A DNA stretch of 64,000 nt from Lophium mytilinum (taxonomy: Eukaryota; Ascomycota; Dothideomycetes; Mytilinidiales; Mytilinidiaceae), in the NCBI GenBank assembly GCA_010093605.1, contig MU004192.1, positions 261,774 through 325,773 of the forward strand, written 5' to 3'. A program made the position numbers and the translations under genes. Shown in pieces: positions 33,342 through 43,704 of the stretch. The notes below the pieces were generated by a model, which was not told the origin of the DNA, searched no databases, and was given only the letters and a program-made list of their open reading frames with translations. How positions within the stretch are numbered: the stretch's first letter is position 1; every line of letters begins with the position of its first letter.

Positions 33342-34864
33342 ATGAGTAGCACGCTCCATCCGCGGAAAGCCGGAAAAGGGTTCATACACACTGCGGGCAA
33401 CGTTGCTCTCTGCATTATCGGTTGCCCAATCATTTGCCCACTTCTTTGCTTGGCGGTTATAATGAAGACAAATCGCTTATGGAAGGAGAACGATCCACGG
33501 ATGAAACAAGACAAAAAAGCACTCGAGGCCTCTTATTTAAGGAAGCGCCAGAAATATGCCCCGGCTCCGCTCCTGCAAACGCGGCTACGTGCTCTTACTC
33601 TGAGAGCCTTTACAGCAGAACCAGGGGAGCTAGATCCTATGCCCGAAGAAGAAGATCAAGAGACGGGAGACTCGGCCGGGAAGCCGAGGAGACAGTCGAC
33701 TATCGACAGCATCATTAGGAGGGCGAGGAGGCAATCCACCGCTGATAGCGTGAAAGGAAAGCCCCAGCGGGAATCGACCATGGATAGCTTCAGAAGTAAG
33801 CCTAGGAGACAGTCAACTATCGACAGCCTGAAGAGCAAATCCAGGAAAGAGCCGGTTACTGTTGATCAACTTGGGAAAAGTGGCTTGTGGAAGCTACCGT
33901 TCGAGCTACGGACGACGATATGGAAATACGCTCTCGGCGGCAATTACATACACATCCTGAAGAAGCGGGGCCGACTTGGCCATGCATATTGTCCCGCAAA
34001 GCACCCAGAAGTCTTTCCACGCGTGGATAGATGTTCGTATCCCATGAAAGATGGGTTCTCCGTTACCACGGCATTCCCTTTCAGGCAAAAGCCTCTGGGA
34101 CTGATATCTACATGCCGGCAGATGTATGTCACCATGCAGTTGTAATTATGTTTTCAAATCACTGACTTGTTCGTAGATATTCGGAGACTATAGACATTCT
34201 GTACTCGCATAACACCTTTTCGTTCGACGACCTTGACGCTTTGAACTGGTTTGGTCTTACTACCTTGCCACACAGACGCGAGCTGATAACCACCCTTCAT
34301 TTCAAGTACGAGCTTGTCAAGTCATTCCAAACCGTTCAGCCACAGCTACCTCCAAACGATACAAAGACCTGGATAGACGCCTGCAACGTTCTGGCTTCAA
34401 TGTCCAATCTTCAAGAACTAAGGATAGTCGTCGAAAGCCATTTCGGCTATAGCGCAAACAATGTGTTCCCATTATTCCCCGAGTTCCTAGACTATCTTTG
34501 TGATCTCTCGGTAGCCGGAAGATTCGATGTCCATGTCCCTTGGCCGAGAGATCATCCAGCAGAGTACAAGCTGGTCCCGGCGAAGGCACCATTCGAAGTG
34601 AAGCGCTTCGATAAGGGAGACTTACGTCTTGATGACTTACGTCTTCAGGACTTCGCGATTCCATTCACCGTTCAATGTCTGCATTGTGAGGAGTACACGG
34701 AGATCAAGAAATCCACGATTGGGTCCGCAATGAGGACGGAGTCAGATGGGACGACCGAGTTCTGGACGTATCACACCTATTGTGGAGGATGGATTGCGTT
34801 TACATCGGCTTCACGGGGAGATTACGCTGTCTTGCAGGGCGCGAAACGGGTTGTCGAAGCTTGA
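33342..34864 (+). CDS. DUF7730 protein with N-terminal membrane segment and RRxS repeats
   Basis: Two exons, 33342-34123 and 34177-34864, give 489 aa; the splice rebuilds TCRQIYSETIDILYSHNTFSF, a hallmark of DUF7730. The start at 33342 gives MSSTLHPRKAGKGF, followed by a hydrophobic segment (VALCIIGCPIICPLLCLAV), then a basic/acidic linker and four 13-residue repeats at about 114-165. The conserved part begins LWKLPFELRTTIWKYALGG, with an F-box-like LP-x-E-(L)R pattern, and ends in a Leu-rich region. The four RRQS or QRES sites match basophilic (PKA-type) kinase consensus. DUF7730 has no assigned activity, so the role is unknown. Upstream Hsp70-like gene is in tandem, 428 bp away. Confidence 0.8.
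33681..33836 (+). repeat. Four tandem 39-bp coding repeats (RRQSTIDS)
   Basis: Four 13-codon units encode KPRRQSTIDS, RARRQSTADS, KPQRESTMDS and KPRRQSTIDS plus a three-residue spacer. Units differ at the DNA level yet keep R-R/R-x-S/T, suggesting selection on the peptide. Confidence 0.9.
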
Positions 34865-36057
34865 GGCGCGACCACTGACAGGACACGAGCGAGATCAGGC
34901 AAGCATCAAAAGTAAACCTCAACGGCTATTATGAAGGGCTTCGTAGATTAGAGTTACAGCTAGATGGTGTTGCTACTAGCAAGTCAGGTGTCAATGTAGA
35001 CAGTAAATCCAGCTAAGTGTAGTGTCTGTTCTTATGTCCTCTTCATATAGAGCAATCGAAATACAACGCTGGAAGTTGGCGAAGGACGGATCACCGGATA
35101 AACGTTCCGAGACTCAATCCCGGAGAGTTGCCAAAGACAATGCACCCCGTCCTACGGAGTAAAAGGAGGTGGAATAGCATGACTCGCGACGCAATTTCGG
35201 TCGTCCCTAGGTAACGGCAATTATGGAGTAATGCGCCACACAAATGGCTCCTTGCTCACCAGCCACAAGATGCTTGTCTAGACTGGTATACCTAGGTAGA
35301 TAAATATCAAAGCGATAGGAGCTTCAAGGCGCATCGTGAGAAGCGGTTCTTCATCGGCTTCCGGTGACCCCGGAACGATCATTGCCTTGTACAGCTGCCG
35401 CCTCTGCAGGATTTCGCGGTGATGACAGCTGCAACGCATCACAGCGTCAGCTGGCAGCGCCTCGTGCCGCAGCGTTCCAGCTGCGGCGCCTGCAACGTCG
35501 CGGGCCTCCAATCGTCGAGATCTGAGGTTGTGAGGTGTTTGCTTGATTCGATTCGCCCGAGTCGTCGTGCTACAGTGTGAGGCGGAGAAGGTGCTGGATT
35601 ATTCGATCTCACAGAGTCTGTCTTCCGTCCGCTCCAAAGAGGTCTTGAGGTTCTTCTGAAGTCACATCTGGCTTTGGGCGTCGGTTCGGGCGTCCAGGAC
35701 TCTATGCAGAGCTGCAGATGGAGGGCAGCGGAAGAGGCGGCGTGTCCGTTCTGGCAACAGGCAAAGGTCTTGAGGCATTTCTGGGGATGTTATCAATTAT
35801 AGCGAGCGATACAGCCAATGGTGGAGCCTCTTTGTCATGCAAATGCACGTCTTGTGGCCGCATCGGGCGTAGTGACGAGGGCTTGGCGTGGCTGAAATCT
35901 GGGAGCAGCGGTACAATTCCCGCTGGCCATGATGCTCTCCCGCATCGCCCTAAAATCCTCTCCGCAACACCAATTGACCACTGCATGCTGCGTTTTCCTT
36001 CCCCTCTCTCAAACCCCTCCTATTTGATGCTCTTCTTCTCCTAGTGCTCGCTCCATC
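34865..36057. other. Intergenic, about 1.2 kb
   Basis: Between the DUF7730 and 2-oxoglutarate dehydrogenase genes, both plus strand. A GC-rich stretch at about 35390-35510 has short inverted pieces around GCTGC/GCAGC. The pyrimidine-rich run at 35990-36057 is probably the dehydrogenase leader. No gene is supported. Confidence 0.45.
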
Positions 36058-39000
36058 ATGCTGCGCGTCACTCTCCGGAAAGCTTGCACCGGCGCGAGAT
36101 GCGCGCGGTCGAACTTCTCGACTTTCACCGGCACATCTCCAAACACCTCCCTGGCCTCGAAACGGCGAGCTCTAGGCGTTGTTCCTCGCTTTCAGCAGCA
36201 TCGCCGCTATGCTATTGCGGCCTCAGATACCGACAAGGGCGTGGTACGGGCTCCTTTCGCACCGTGGCGAACCTCGAAGCAATTCCTGAAGCTGACTCTC
36301 GACAGGACCCCAACGACTCTTTCCTACAGGGCAATACCGCCAACTATGTCGACGAAATGTACATGTCGTGGAAACACGACCCTTCCAGTGTGCATATCTC
36401 ATGGCAGGTCTACTTCCGGAACATGGAGGAAGGCGGCATGCCCGTGTCGCAGGCCTTCCAACCACCTCCGACCATCGTCCCAGCACCACACGGCGGCTTG
36501 GGCCCAGCGCTAGGTCCTGGCTTGGGCATGGTTGCTGGCGAAGGCAACGATGTCATGAATCACTTGAAGGTCCAGCTTCTCGTCCGCGCGTATCAGGCTC
36601 GAGGACACCACAAGGCCAAGATTGATCCTCTAGGGATCCGGACGGAGGCGGAACAATTTGGATACAGCAAGCCGCCAGAACTCGAGCTATCCCACTACTC
36701 GTTCACGGAAAAGGACCTTGACCAGGAGTTCACTCTCGGCCCGGGTATCCTGCCCAGGTTCAAGACAGACACGCGGACGAAAATGACACTGCGGGACATC
36801 ATCTCAGCTTGCGAGCGGTTGTACTGCGGGTCATACGGTATCGAATACATCCACATTCCTGACCGAGAGCAGTGCGATTGGCTTCGGGAGCGAGTGGAGA
36901 TTCCTACGCCATACAAATACTCCGTGGACGAAAAGCGCCGAATTTTGGACCGCCTTATCTGGGGAACAAACTTTGAGAACTTCCTGGCTACGAAGTACCC
37001 GAACGACAAGCGATTTGGTCTGGAAGGTGGCGAGAGCTTGATTCCTGGCATGAAAGCGCTCATCGACCGCAGTGTCGACTATGGCGTCAAGGACATCGTC
37101 ATTGGAATGCCTCATCGTGGGCGCCTTAACGTTCTCAGCAACGTGGTCCGGAAGCCGAACGAGTCCATCTTCAGCGAATTCGCTGGAAGTTCTGATCCTT
37201 CCGACGAAGGCTCTGGAGATGTCAAGTACCATTTGGGCATGAACTTCGAGCGCCCCACACCATCTGGAAAACGCGTACAACTTTCCCTTGTCGCCAATCC
37301 TTCGCATTTGGAAGCCGAGGACCCTGTCGTGTTAGGAAAGACTCGTGCTATTCTTCACTACAACAATGATGAGAAAGATGCCAAGACCGCCATGGGTGTT
37401 CTTCTTCACGGAGATGCTGCCTTCGCTGGTCAAGGTATTGTCTACGAGACTATGGGTTTCCACTCGCTCCCCTCATATCATACGGGAGGTACCATCCATA
37501 TTGTCGTCAACAACCAAATCGGCTTCACCACCGATCCTCGATTTGCCCGTTCCACACCTTACTGCTCTGATATTGCCAAGGCTATCGATGCTCCCGTATT
37601 CCACGTTAACGGCGATGATGTCGAGGCGCTCAATTTCGTTTGCCAGTTGGCAGCCGATTACCGTGCTGAGTTCAAGAAGGACGTTGTTATCGACATGGTC
37701 TGCTACCGGAAACAAGGCCATAACGAGACCGACCAGCCTTTCTTCACGCAACCGCTCATGTACAAGCGAATCGCGAACCACCCCCCAGCGCTGGACACTT
37801 ATGTCAAGAAGCTCTTGGAAGAGAAGACCTTTACCAAGGATGATATCGAGGAGCACAAGTCTTGGGTGTGGGGTATGCTCGATGAGAGCTTCACCCGCAG
37901 CAAAGACTACCAGCCGACTGCCAAGGAATGGCTCACCTCTGCTTGGAACGGTTTCAAGTCGCCAAAGGAGCTTGCTACTGAAGTCCTGCCCCATCTTCCC
38001 ACCGCCGTCGAAAAGGAAAAGCTGGACCACATTGCTGAGACTATCGGTGGCGCGCCGGAAGGCTTCACTGTACACAAGAATCTAAAGCGTATTCTTGCTG
38101 GCCGCACCAAGACCGTAAACGAGGGCAAAAACATTGATATGTCGACCGCTGAGGCGTTGGCTTTCGGCACCATCGCTATGGACGGACACCACGTCCGAAT
38201 TTCTGGTCAAGATGTGGAGCGCGGCACTTTCTCGCAACGTCATGCTGTTCTTCACGACCAGGAAACCGAGGCTACCTACACCCCACTACAGCATCTGGAC
38301 AAGGAACAGGCCACTTTCGTGATTTCGAACTCGTCATTGAGCGAATTTGGAGTGTGAGTTTCACCTGTATTGATTTTTTGATACATTGCTGACATGATGT
38401 AGGCTTGGTTTCGAGTATGGTTACTCCCTGTCCTCGCCAAACGCTCTTGTTATGTGGGAAGCACAATTCGGTGACTTTGCAAACAACGCTCAATGTATCA
38501 TCGATCAATTTGTTGCGTCCGGTGAAGTCAAATGGCTACAACGTAGTGGTCTAGTCATGAGCTTGCCGCATGGTTACGACGGTCAAGGACCAGAGCACTC
38601 TTCGGGACGTATGGAACGATACCTCCAGCTATGTAACGAGGATCCTAGGATTTTCCCTTCTCCCGACAAACTCGACCGCCAGCACCAAGACTGCAACATG
38701 CAGATCGCCTACCTCACAAAGCCGTCCAACTACTTCCACATCCTGAGGCGACAAATGAACCGCCAATTCCGGAAACGTAAGTGCACTGCAATCACATGTC
38801 TTCGAGCGATGCTAACTCAAAAACTTAGCTCTCATTCTATTTTTCAGCAAGAGTCTCCTGAGGCATCCCATAGCGCGATCAGACATTGAAGAGTTCACCG
38901 GGGAGTCTCACTTCCAATGGATCGTTCCTGACGAAGGCCATGCCACTGGCGAGATCGATTCACATGACGAGATCAAGCGTGTCATTCTCTGCTCGGGTCA

Positions 39001-39370
39001 AGTCTACGCCGCGCTACACAAGGAACGTGCCTCGCGCGGTCTCAAGGACGTTGCCATTACTCGCATCGAACAGCTGAACCCCTTCCCGTGGCAACAACTA
39101 AAGGAGAACCTTGACTCGTACCCGAACGCTCAGAACATCGTCTACTGTCAAGAAGAGCCGCTCAACGCCGGTGCCTGGAGCTTCACTCAGCCAAGAATCG
39201 AGACCCTACTCAACAACACCGAGCACCACAGCCGCAGGCACGTCATGTACGCTGGCCGCAATCCCAGCGCCAGTGTGGCGACGGGTCTGAAGGCAGCTCA
39301 CCAGAAAGAGGAGAAGGACTTGCTAGAAATGGCATTCTCCGTCAAACAGGACAAATTGAAGGGCGAGTAG
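36058..39370 (+). CDS. KGD1: 2-oxoglutarate dehydrogenase E1 component, mitochondrial
   Basis: Thiamine-diphosphate-dependent E1 subunit of the 2-oxoglutarate dehydrogenase complex in the TCA cycle. Exons 36058-36243, 36306-38353, 38403-38776 and 38829-39370 give 1049 aa. The first exon encodes an Arg/Ser/Thr-rich mitochondrial presequence ([20 protein letters not shown]). The first splice creates [22 protein letters not shown], the conserved start of the mature protein that docks to E2. Later landmarks are [39 protein letters not shown] with the cofactor Asp/Asn region, and [19 protein letters not shown]. The C-terminal domain contains [14 protein letters not shown] and [10 protein letters not shown]. 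All key motifs are intact. The alternative ATG at 36084 is in another frame and lies within the presequence exon. Confidence 0.97.
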
Positions 39371-39762
39371 CTGGCGTCAACTGCAAATTAGGCGATGAAA
39401 CACGCGACCTTTGCACTAGCTTTCGTTAGCGTCGCTAGGTGTGTGGGTCTTTGAGCTTTGTATCTACTTTACTTTCCTGGACCCTGTGCATGCTTCTTTC
39501 TTGTTCTTTCTAGAATACGGATTGGCTGGTTTGTGTATTTTGAAACCGGGGTGCAGGCGGGGTTGCACTTGGGAGCGTGTTGTGGGAGAGCGGTCTGGGA
39601 ATGTGTATTTTTATTGCTGTACTCTTTCATGCATGATGTGTTGAATGCGCAAAAGTAACCATTTGTAATCTCGTTTCTCGTGATATCACTTCCTTGATCG
39701 TGTGAAATTTCCCCGATCATCACCTTCCATAATTCAGATCAGACTCTCTTCTCATCTTAGTC
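39371..39762. other. Convergent 3' intergenic region
   Basis: Separates KGD1 from the end of the epoxide hydrolase gene. T-rich, consistent with 3' UTR. The 84-codon minus ORF here is not supported. Confidence 0.4.
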
Positions 39763-41138
39763 CTACCCTACAAGCCCATCCTTCCCCTTCACAACCCCAA
39801 ACGCCCCACCCCCCTTCCCAAACATCGTCCTTAAATCCCCCACAATGAGCTCCGGGCATTCATACGCCGCGAAATGCCCACCCCGCTCATGCTTCCCCTC
39901 ATAAACCACCTCGCCCAGCGCCCTGCTCCACAGCGGCGGCAGCACATAGATATCTCGCGGGAAATGCCCCACGCCGATCTTCACGCCGGGCGTCCACCGC
40001 TGCGCCAGCTTCCACGCCGGCAGCCCGCTCGCATCCTGCGCATCGTGCGTATTCTCATAGTAGATGCGCGCGCTGGCCGCCGGCCCGGCTGTGGAGAAGT
40101 AGTACACGCTGACCCAGGTCAGCACCTCGTCATCCGTCCACGGATAATCGTCGGTCCAGTCGTGCAGTTTCTCGTAGATCCAGGCGAGCAGGCCGACGGG
40201 GGAGGCGGCGAGGCTGTAGCCCAGGGTCTGCGGTTTGGTGTTTTGGATGGCGCCGTAGCCTTGCCCGGAGGCGCGGAACCAGGCGCTGCGGGCGAGGCCG
40301 GCGTGTTCGGCGGTGGTGTAGGGGGTTAGGGCGTGTTGGAGGGAGAGGAGGGGGAAGGTGGTTGGGGAAGGGGGCCCATCCGGGTTGAGCATGTTGTAGT
40401 GGGAGGCTAGGCAGTGGGTGGGGTAGAGGCGGCCGATTGTGCGGGTTATCCACCAGCCCCAGTCGCCGCCTTGGGTTACTGGGGGGGTGTTAGTTGGAGG
40501 AGTTCTAGAGGGGTATGGGTGTTGTTGGTGGGGAAGAGGGGATAGGGGTGGGGTACCGTATTCGTTGTAGCCCAGTTTTAGCATGAGTTTGTGGCATGCT
40601 TCTGCGTATTGTGGAAGTGCGAAGCCTTTCTTTCTCACGCCTTGGGAGAAGCCAAAGTTGGGGAGTGATGGGGCAACGACGTGGAAGGCCGGGAAGCCGT
40701 CCGAGGCGTTGGAGAGAAGCGGGAGGATCTTTGCTACTTCAAGGAAGCTGCCAGGCCCTTTTGATATGCTCTATTAGCCCAGGTATCACAAAGACTTTTG
40801 CCGCTGAATGTAGCCTTACATCCATGGACAAACATCAATGGAATTGCGTTCTTGACAGGGGACTTCTGGTGCACAAAATGCAGGTCAAGATCTTCGAATC
40901 TGTCTATGGCTACAGAAGTTTTGAACTGGGGTAGTTCATTCATCTTTCTTTCTTCTGCTCGCCAGTCATATTTCTCGAGCCAATGGTTGGTCAGGCGTTT
41001 GATGTCTGCAAGTGGTGCGCCATAATCCCACTCGGCTCCGTCCAACTCGTTTGGGAAATCCGTCAAAGCCAATTTCTGATGGAGGCGGTCGAGAGACTCT
41101 TGCGGAATAGACACTTTGAACGGTGTAATAGCAGACAT
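39763..41138 (-). CDS. Epoxide hydrolase with N-terminal EHN domain
   Basis: Alpha/beta-hydrolase that opens epoxides to diols, as in microsomal-type epoxide hydrolases. Exons 41138-40820, 40757-40557 and 40478-39763 give 411 aa. Residues 1-100 are the EHN cap region ([18 protein letters not shown]). The first splice makes HGWPGSF, the oxyanion-hole motif. The second makes [11 protein letters not shown], whose Asp is the nucleophile. The C-terminal GGHFAAYE carries the catalytic His. Two Tyr residues expected to activate the epoxide lie in the cap (candidates in VSVYYFST). Intron 2 (40479-40556) is 78 bp, in frame and open, so intron retention would insert 26 mostly Pro/Thr residues. Could be xenobiotic detoxification or part of a secondary pathway; no cluster is evident. 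Confidence 0.92.
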
Positions 41139-41748
41139 TGCTTTGAATGAGAGTCAGTATTTTGTAGGAATTCAAAGGTCTCTGAAAGATCGAAGAGTTG
41201 GATAGTGTCCTTTCGAGCTATAGAAGAGAGGCTTATATAGTCGATATAGTCATAGATGCTTGGTGGATTAGATCTCCCAATGATCTGCCTAGATGTTCGC
41301 AGATCCGCGGCTCCGACACGCGTGTATACTTCTCAAAGGGGCATTGTCAGCCTGACGTCAAGACGCTGACAAAGCCAGAGACTGGTCACGACAGCACGTG
41401 ATTCCGTCAGCCTCGCTCACCCCATATCTATCAAATTGAGGTCGCCGACTTAATATAAACGGTCGGAACATACCTTAAATGGGCACAAGTGACCTGACTG
41501 AAGTATGGCGCCATCGGGGTTGGTTTGTTTCACTACACTCAGACCCATGTATTTGCAGCCATTACCCTTGCAACCTTCTTACACGCTTGCTACCTTTCTA
41601 CGTTGCATTCGGAGGACTTCATCCCAAAGCGACCCTAACGTATTACGCCCCCAAAGTCAATCTCCGACAATACATACATAGAATCCGGACATCTCCCAAA
41701 TGGCTTCCTCGACCAATCTCTCCTTTCATCACTCTGCAGGCAGTTAAA
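41139..41748. promoter_or_regulatory. Divergent intergenic region, epoxide hydrolase / GH71 gene
   Basis: About 610 bp between divergent starts. A TATA-like string (ttaatataaac) at about 41450 lies 300 bp before the GH71 ATG. The ORF at 41479-41904 overlaps the GH71 start in the wrong frame and is not called. Confidence 0.45.
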
Positions 41749-43294
41749 ATGCATTCGTTAGCGTCCGTCATTCTTTTGGTTAGCGCAGGCACTCGGGCAG
41801 TGCATGGCGCAACCGTGTTCGCTCATTTCATGGTAAAAAAACCGATGTCTTCAGTCGCTAGACCATACCTACTAACACGTGAAATAGGTACAAAACTCGT
41901 ATAGTTATTCGCAGACAGAGTGGGAGACCGACATCAAATCGGCTAAGCAGATTGGAATCGACGGATTTGGTATGACTATTCATCATCTGTTCGAGGACCG
42001 AAGCTAACTAATGCAAGCGTTGAACTGGGTGCCACCGGACTGCTCGACCTCGAATCTAGGATGGCAAGCGGATCGTATCGACGATGCCTTCACCGTCGCG
42101 GCAGCGCAGGACTTCAAGATCATGCACTCCTTCGACATGAACTACGCGTCTGGACAAGATGATTGCCCTACTGGAGTCGCATGGAACACATCCTACATGG
42201 TGGATAAGCTCTCGAAGCACGCGACAAGTGACGCTGCCTTCAAATGGAACGGTGATGTCCTGGTGTCCACTTTCGGAGGAGAACTCTACGGAAACGACTT
42301 CTTTGCGAGTTTGAAGAGTGCCGCATCTTCTGCGGGCCTCGGTATCAGCCTTGCACCAGCGCTTGACGATTACTCAATGGCAGCACAATCTGATCCGCAA
42401 ACCGAAGCATCCAAGGTCATCTCCGACTACCCTTCCGTGGACGGGTTTTTGAACTGGCAGGCTTGGCCTCTGAATGAGCACGCAAACCTTACGACCGCAG
42501 CTGACACTGCCTTCAAATCGGCTTTCTCCAACGCTGGCCGGACAGGCCCATACATCATGGGTAAGTAAATCGAAGCGGAGGACCGTTGTGTATATGGCTG
42601 ACACGTGACAGCGGTTTCGCCATGGCAATTCAAAGACCTGAACGAATGGGGAAACTGGCTTCAATACAGTGACACCCTCTTCGACTACCGATGGAAGGAT
42701 GCTATCAACACAGTGAAACCAGACATCATTGAGATACTCACATGGAACGACTTCCCCGAATCGCACTACATCCGCGATCTCCCACCCGCAAGCGAGACCG
42801 GACCAGCGTCCATGCAAATGGGCGATGCTGGCAGCTACGTCTATGGCATTGACCACTCTGGCTGGCGGGTCATTGCACAGTACTACATCTCTTGGTGGAA
42901 GACTGGCAGCGCACCGGCAGTGACAGAAGACCGTGTTGTGTATTGGTATCGCATCCATCCCAAGGGCGTCACTTGCTCAGGCGGCACTGCTCCTTCCAAC
43001 GCAGACTTTCCGACCGATGCAGTCTTCGTGTGGGCTTTGATGACTTCAGAAGCCAACATTTCGACTACTGTAGGATCGAGCTTTAACTATGTATTCACGG
43101 CTGACGAGTCTGGCCCGAAGATGAACATGATCCCGTTCCCTACGGATCTCGGAAATGGGGTGTATCCTATGTTTGGTGTCGTAAGAGATGGCGTTACCGA
43201 TCTGGCTGGGAATGGCAGCGTGGCCATCACATCGTCCTGCGCTTACCAAAACTACAACCCAGTAGTTGGTCTCGTCGGGGCTGCTTTGAGTTGA
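41749..43294 (+). CDS. GH71 alpha-1,3-glucanase, secreted
   Basis: Glycoside hydrolase family 71 enzyme that cleaves alpha-1,3-glucan, a fungal wall polymer. Exons 41749-41832, 41888-41969, 42018-42560 and 42612-43294 give 463 aa. The signal peptide is MHSLASVILLVSAGTRAVHG. Splicing restores the family order: FAHFMVQNSYSYS, then IGIDGFALNWVPPD, KIMHSFDMNY, FGGELYG, ISLAPALDDYS and DGFLNWQAWP. The Asp and Glu residues in these motifs include the likely catalytic pair, not assigned individually. After the catalytic core comes a C-terminal region rich in beta-type sequence (WYRIHPKGVTC) but no recognised carbohydrate-binding module. Probable role is wall remodelling or attack on other fungi. Confidence 0.93.
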
Positions 43295-43704
43295 AATAAG
43301 TATCGGTAAAGTCAGGATGCTATTGTGGAACTGCACAAAGCAGATGTCAGGACGTGTTTCTGATTTTTCTGGAAGCCGGATAGGAAGTCCGAAACGATCT
43401 AAAAGCTGTCTAATTTCGACTCATGGTCTGTGCATACTACCCACTTCTTCCGCTCTTCTCTTCTTGTACACAAATACACATTCACATATACATAGTTTTG
43501 CATTTATTCCGATCAAGCTTGTGCTAATTTAGCTAACGTGGGGGCATTCTACTACTGCACGATGGACCCTTGTCGCCGAGGTTGGGCTGAGAAGCCTGCA
43601 CTCAGCCAGCCTTCATCACGCCTTTTTATTGATTTTTAATCTCTTCTATCCCCTTCATCAAGCAGAACCATATTCTTCCAGCGGAAGACAAGACGGCCTC
43701 CGCG
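43295..43704. other. Intergenic, tandem genes
   Basis: Between GH71 and the second HET gene. It holds 3' UTR sequence on the left and the HET promoter on the right. Nothing else is recognised. Confidence 0.4.
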
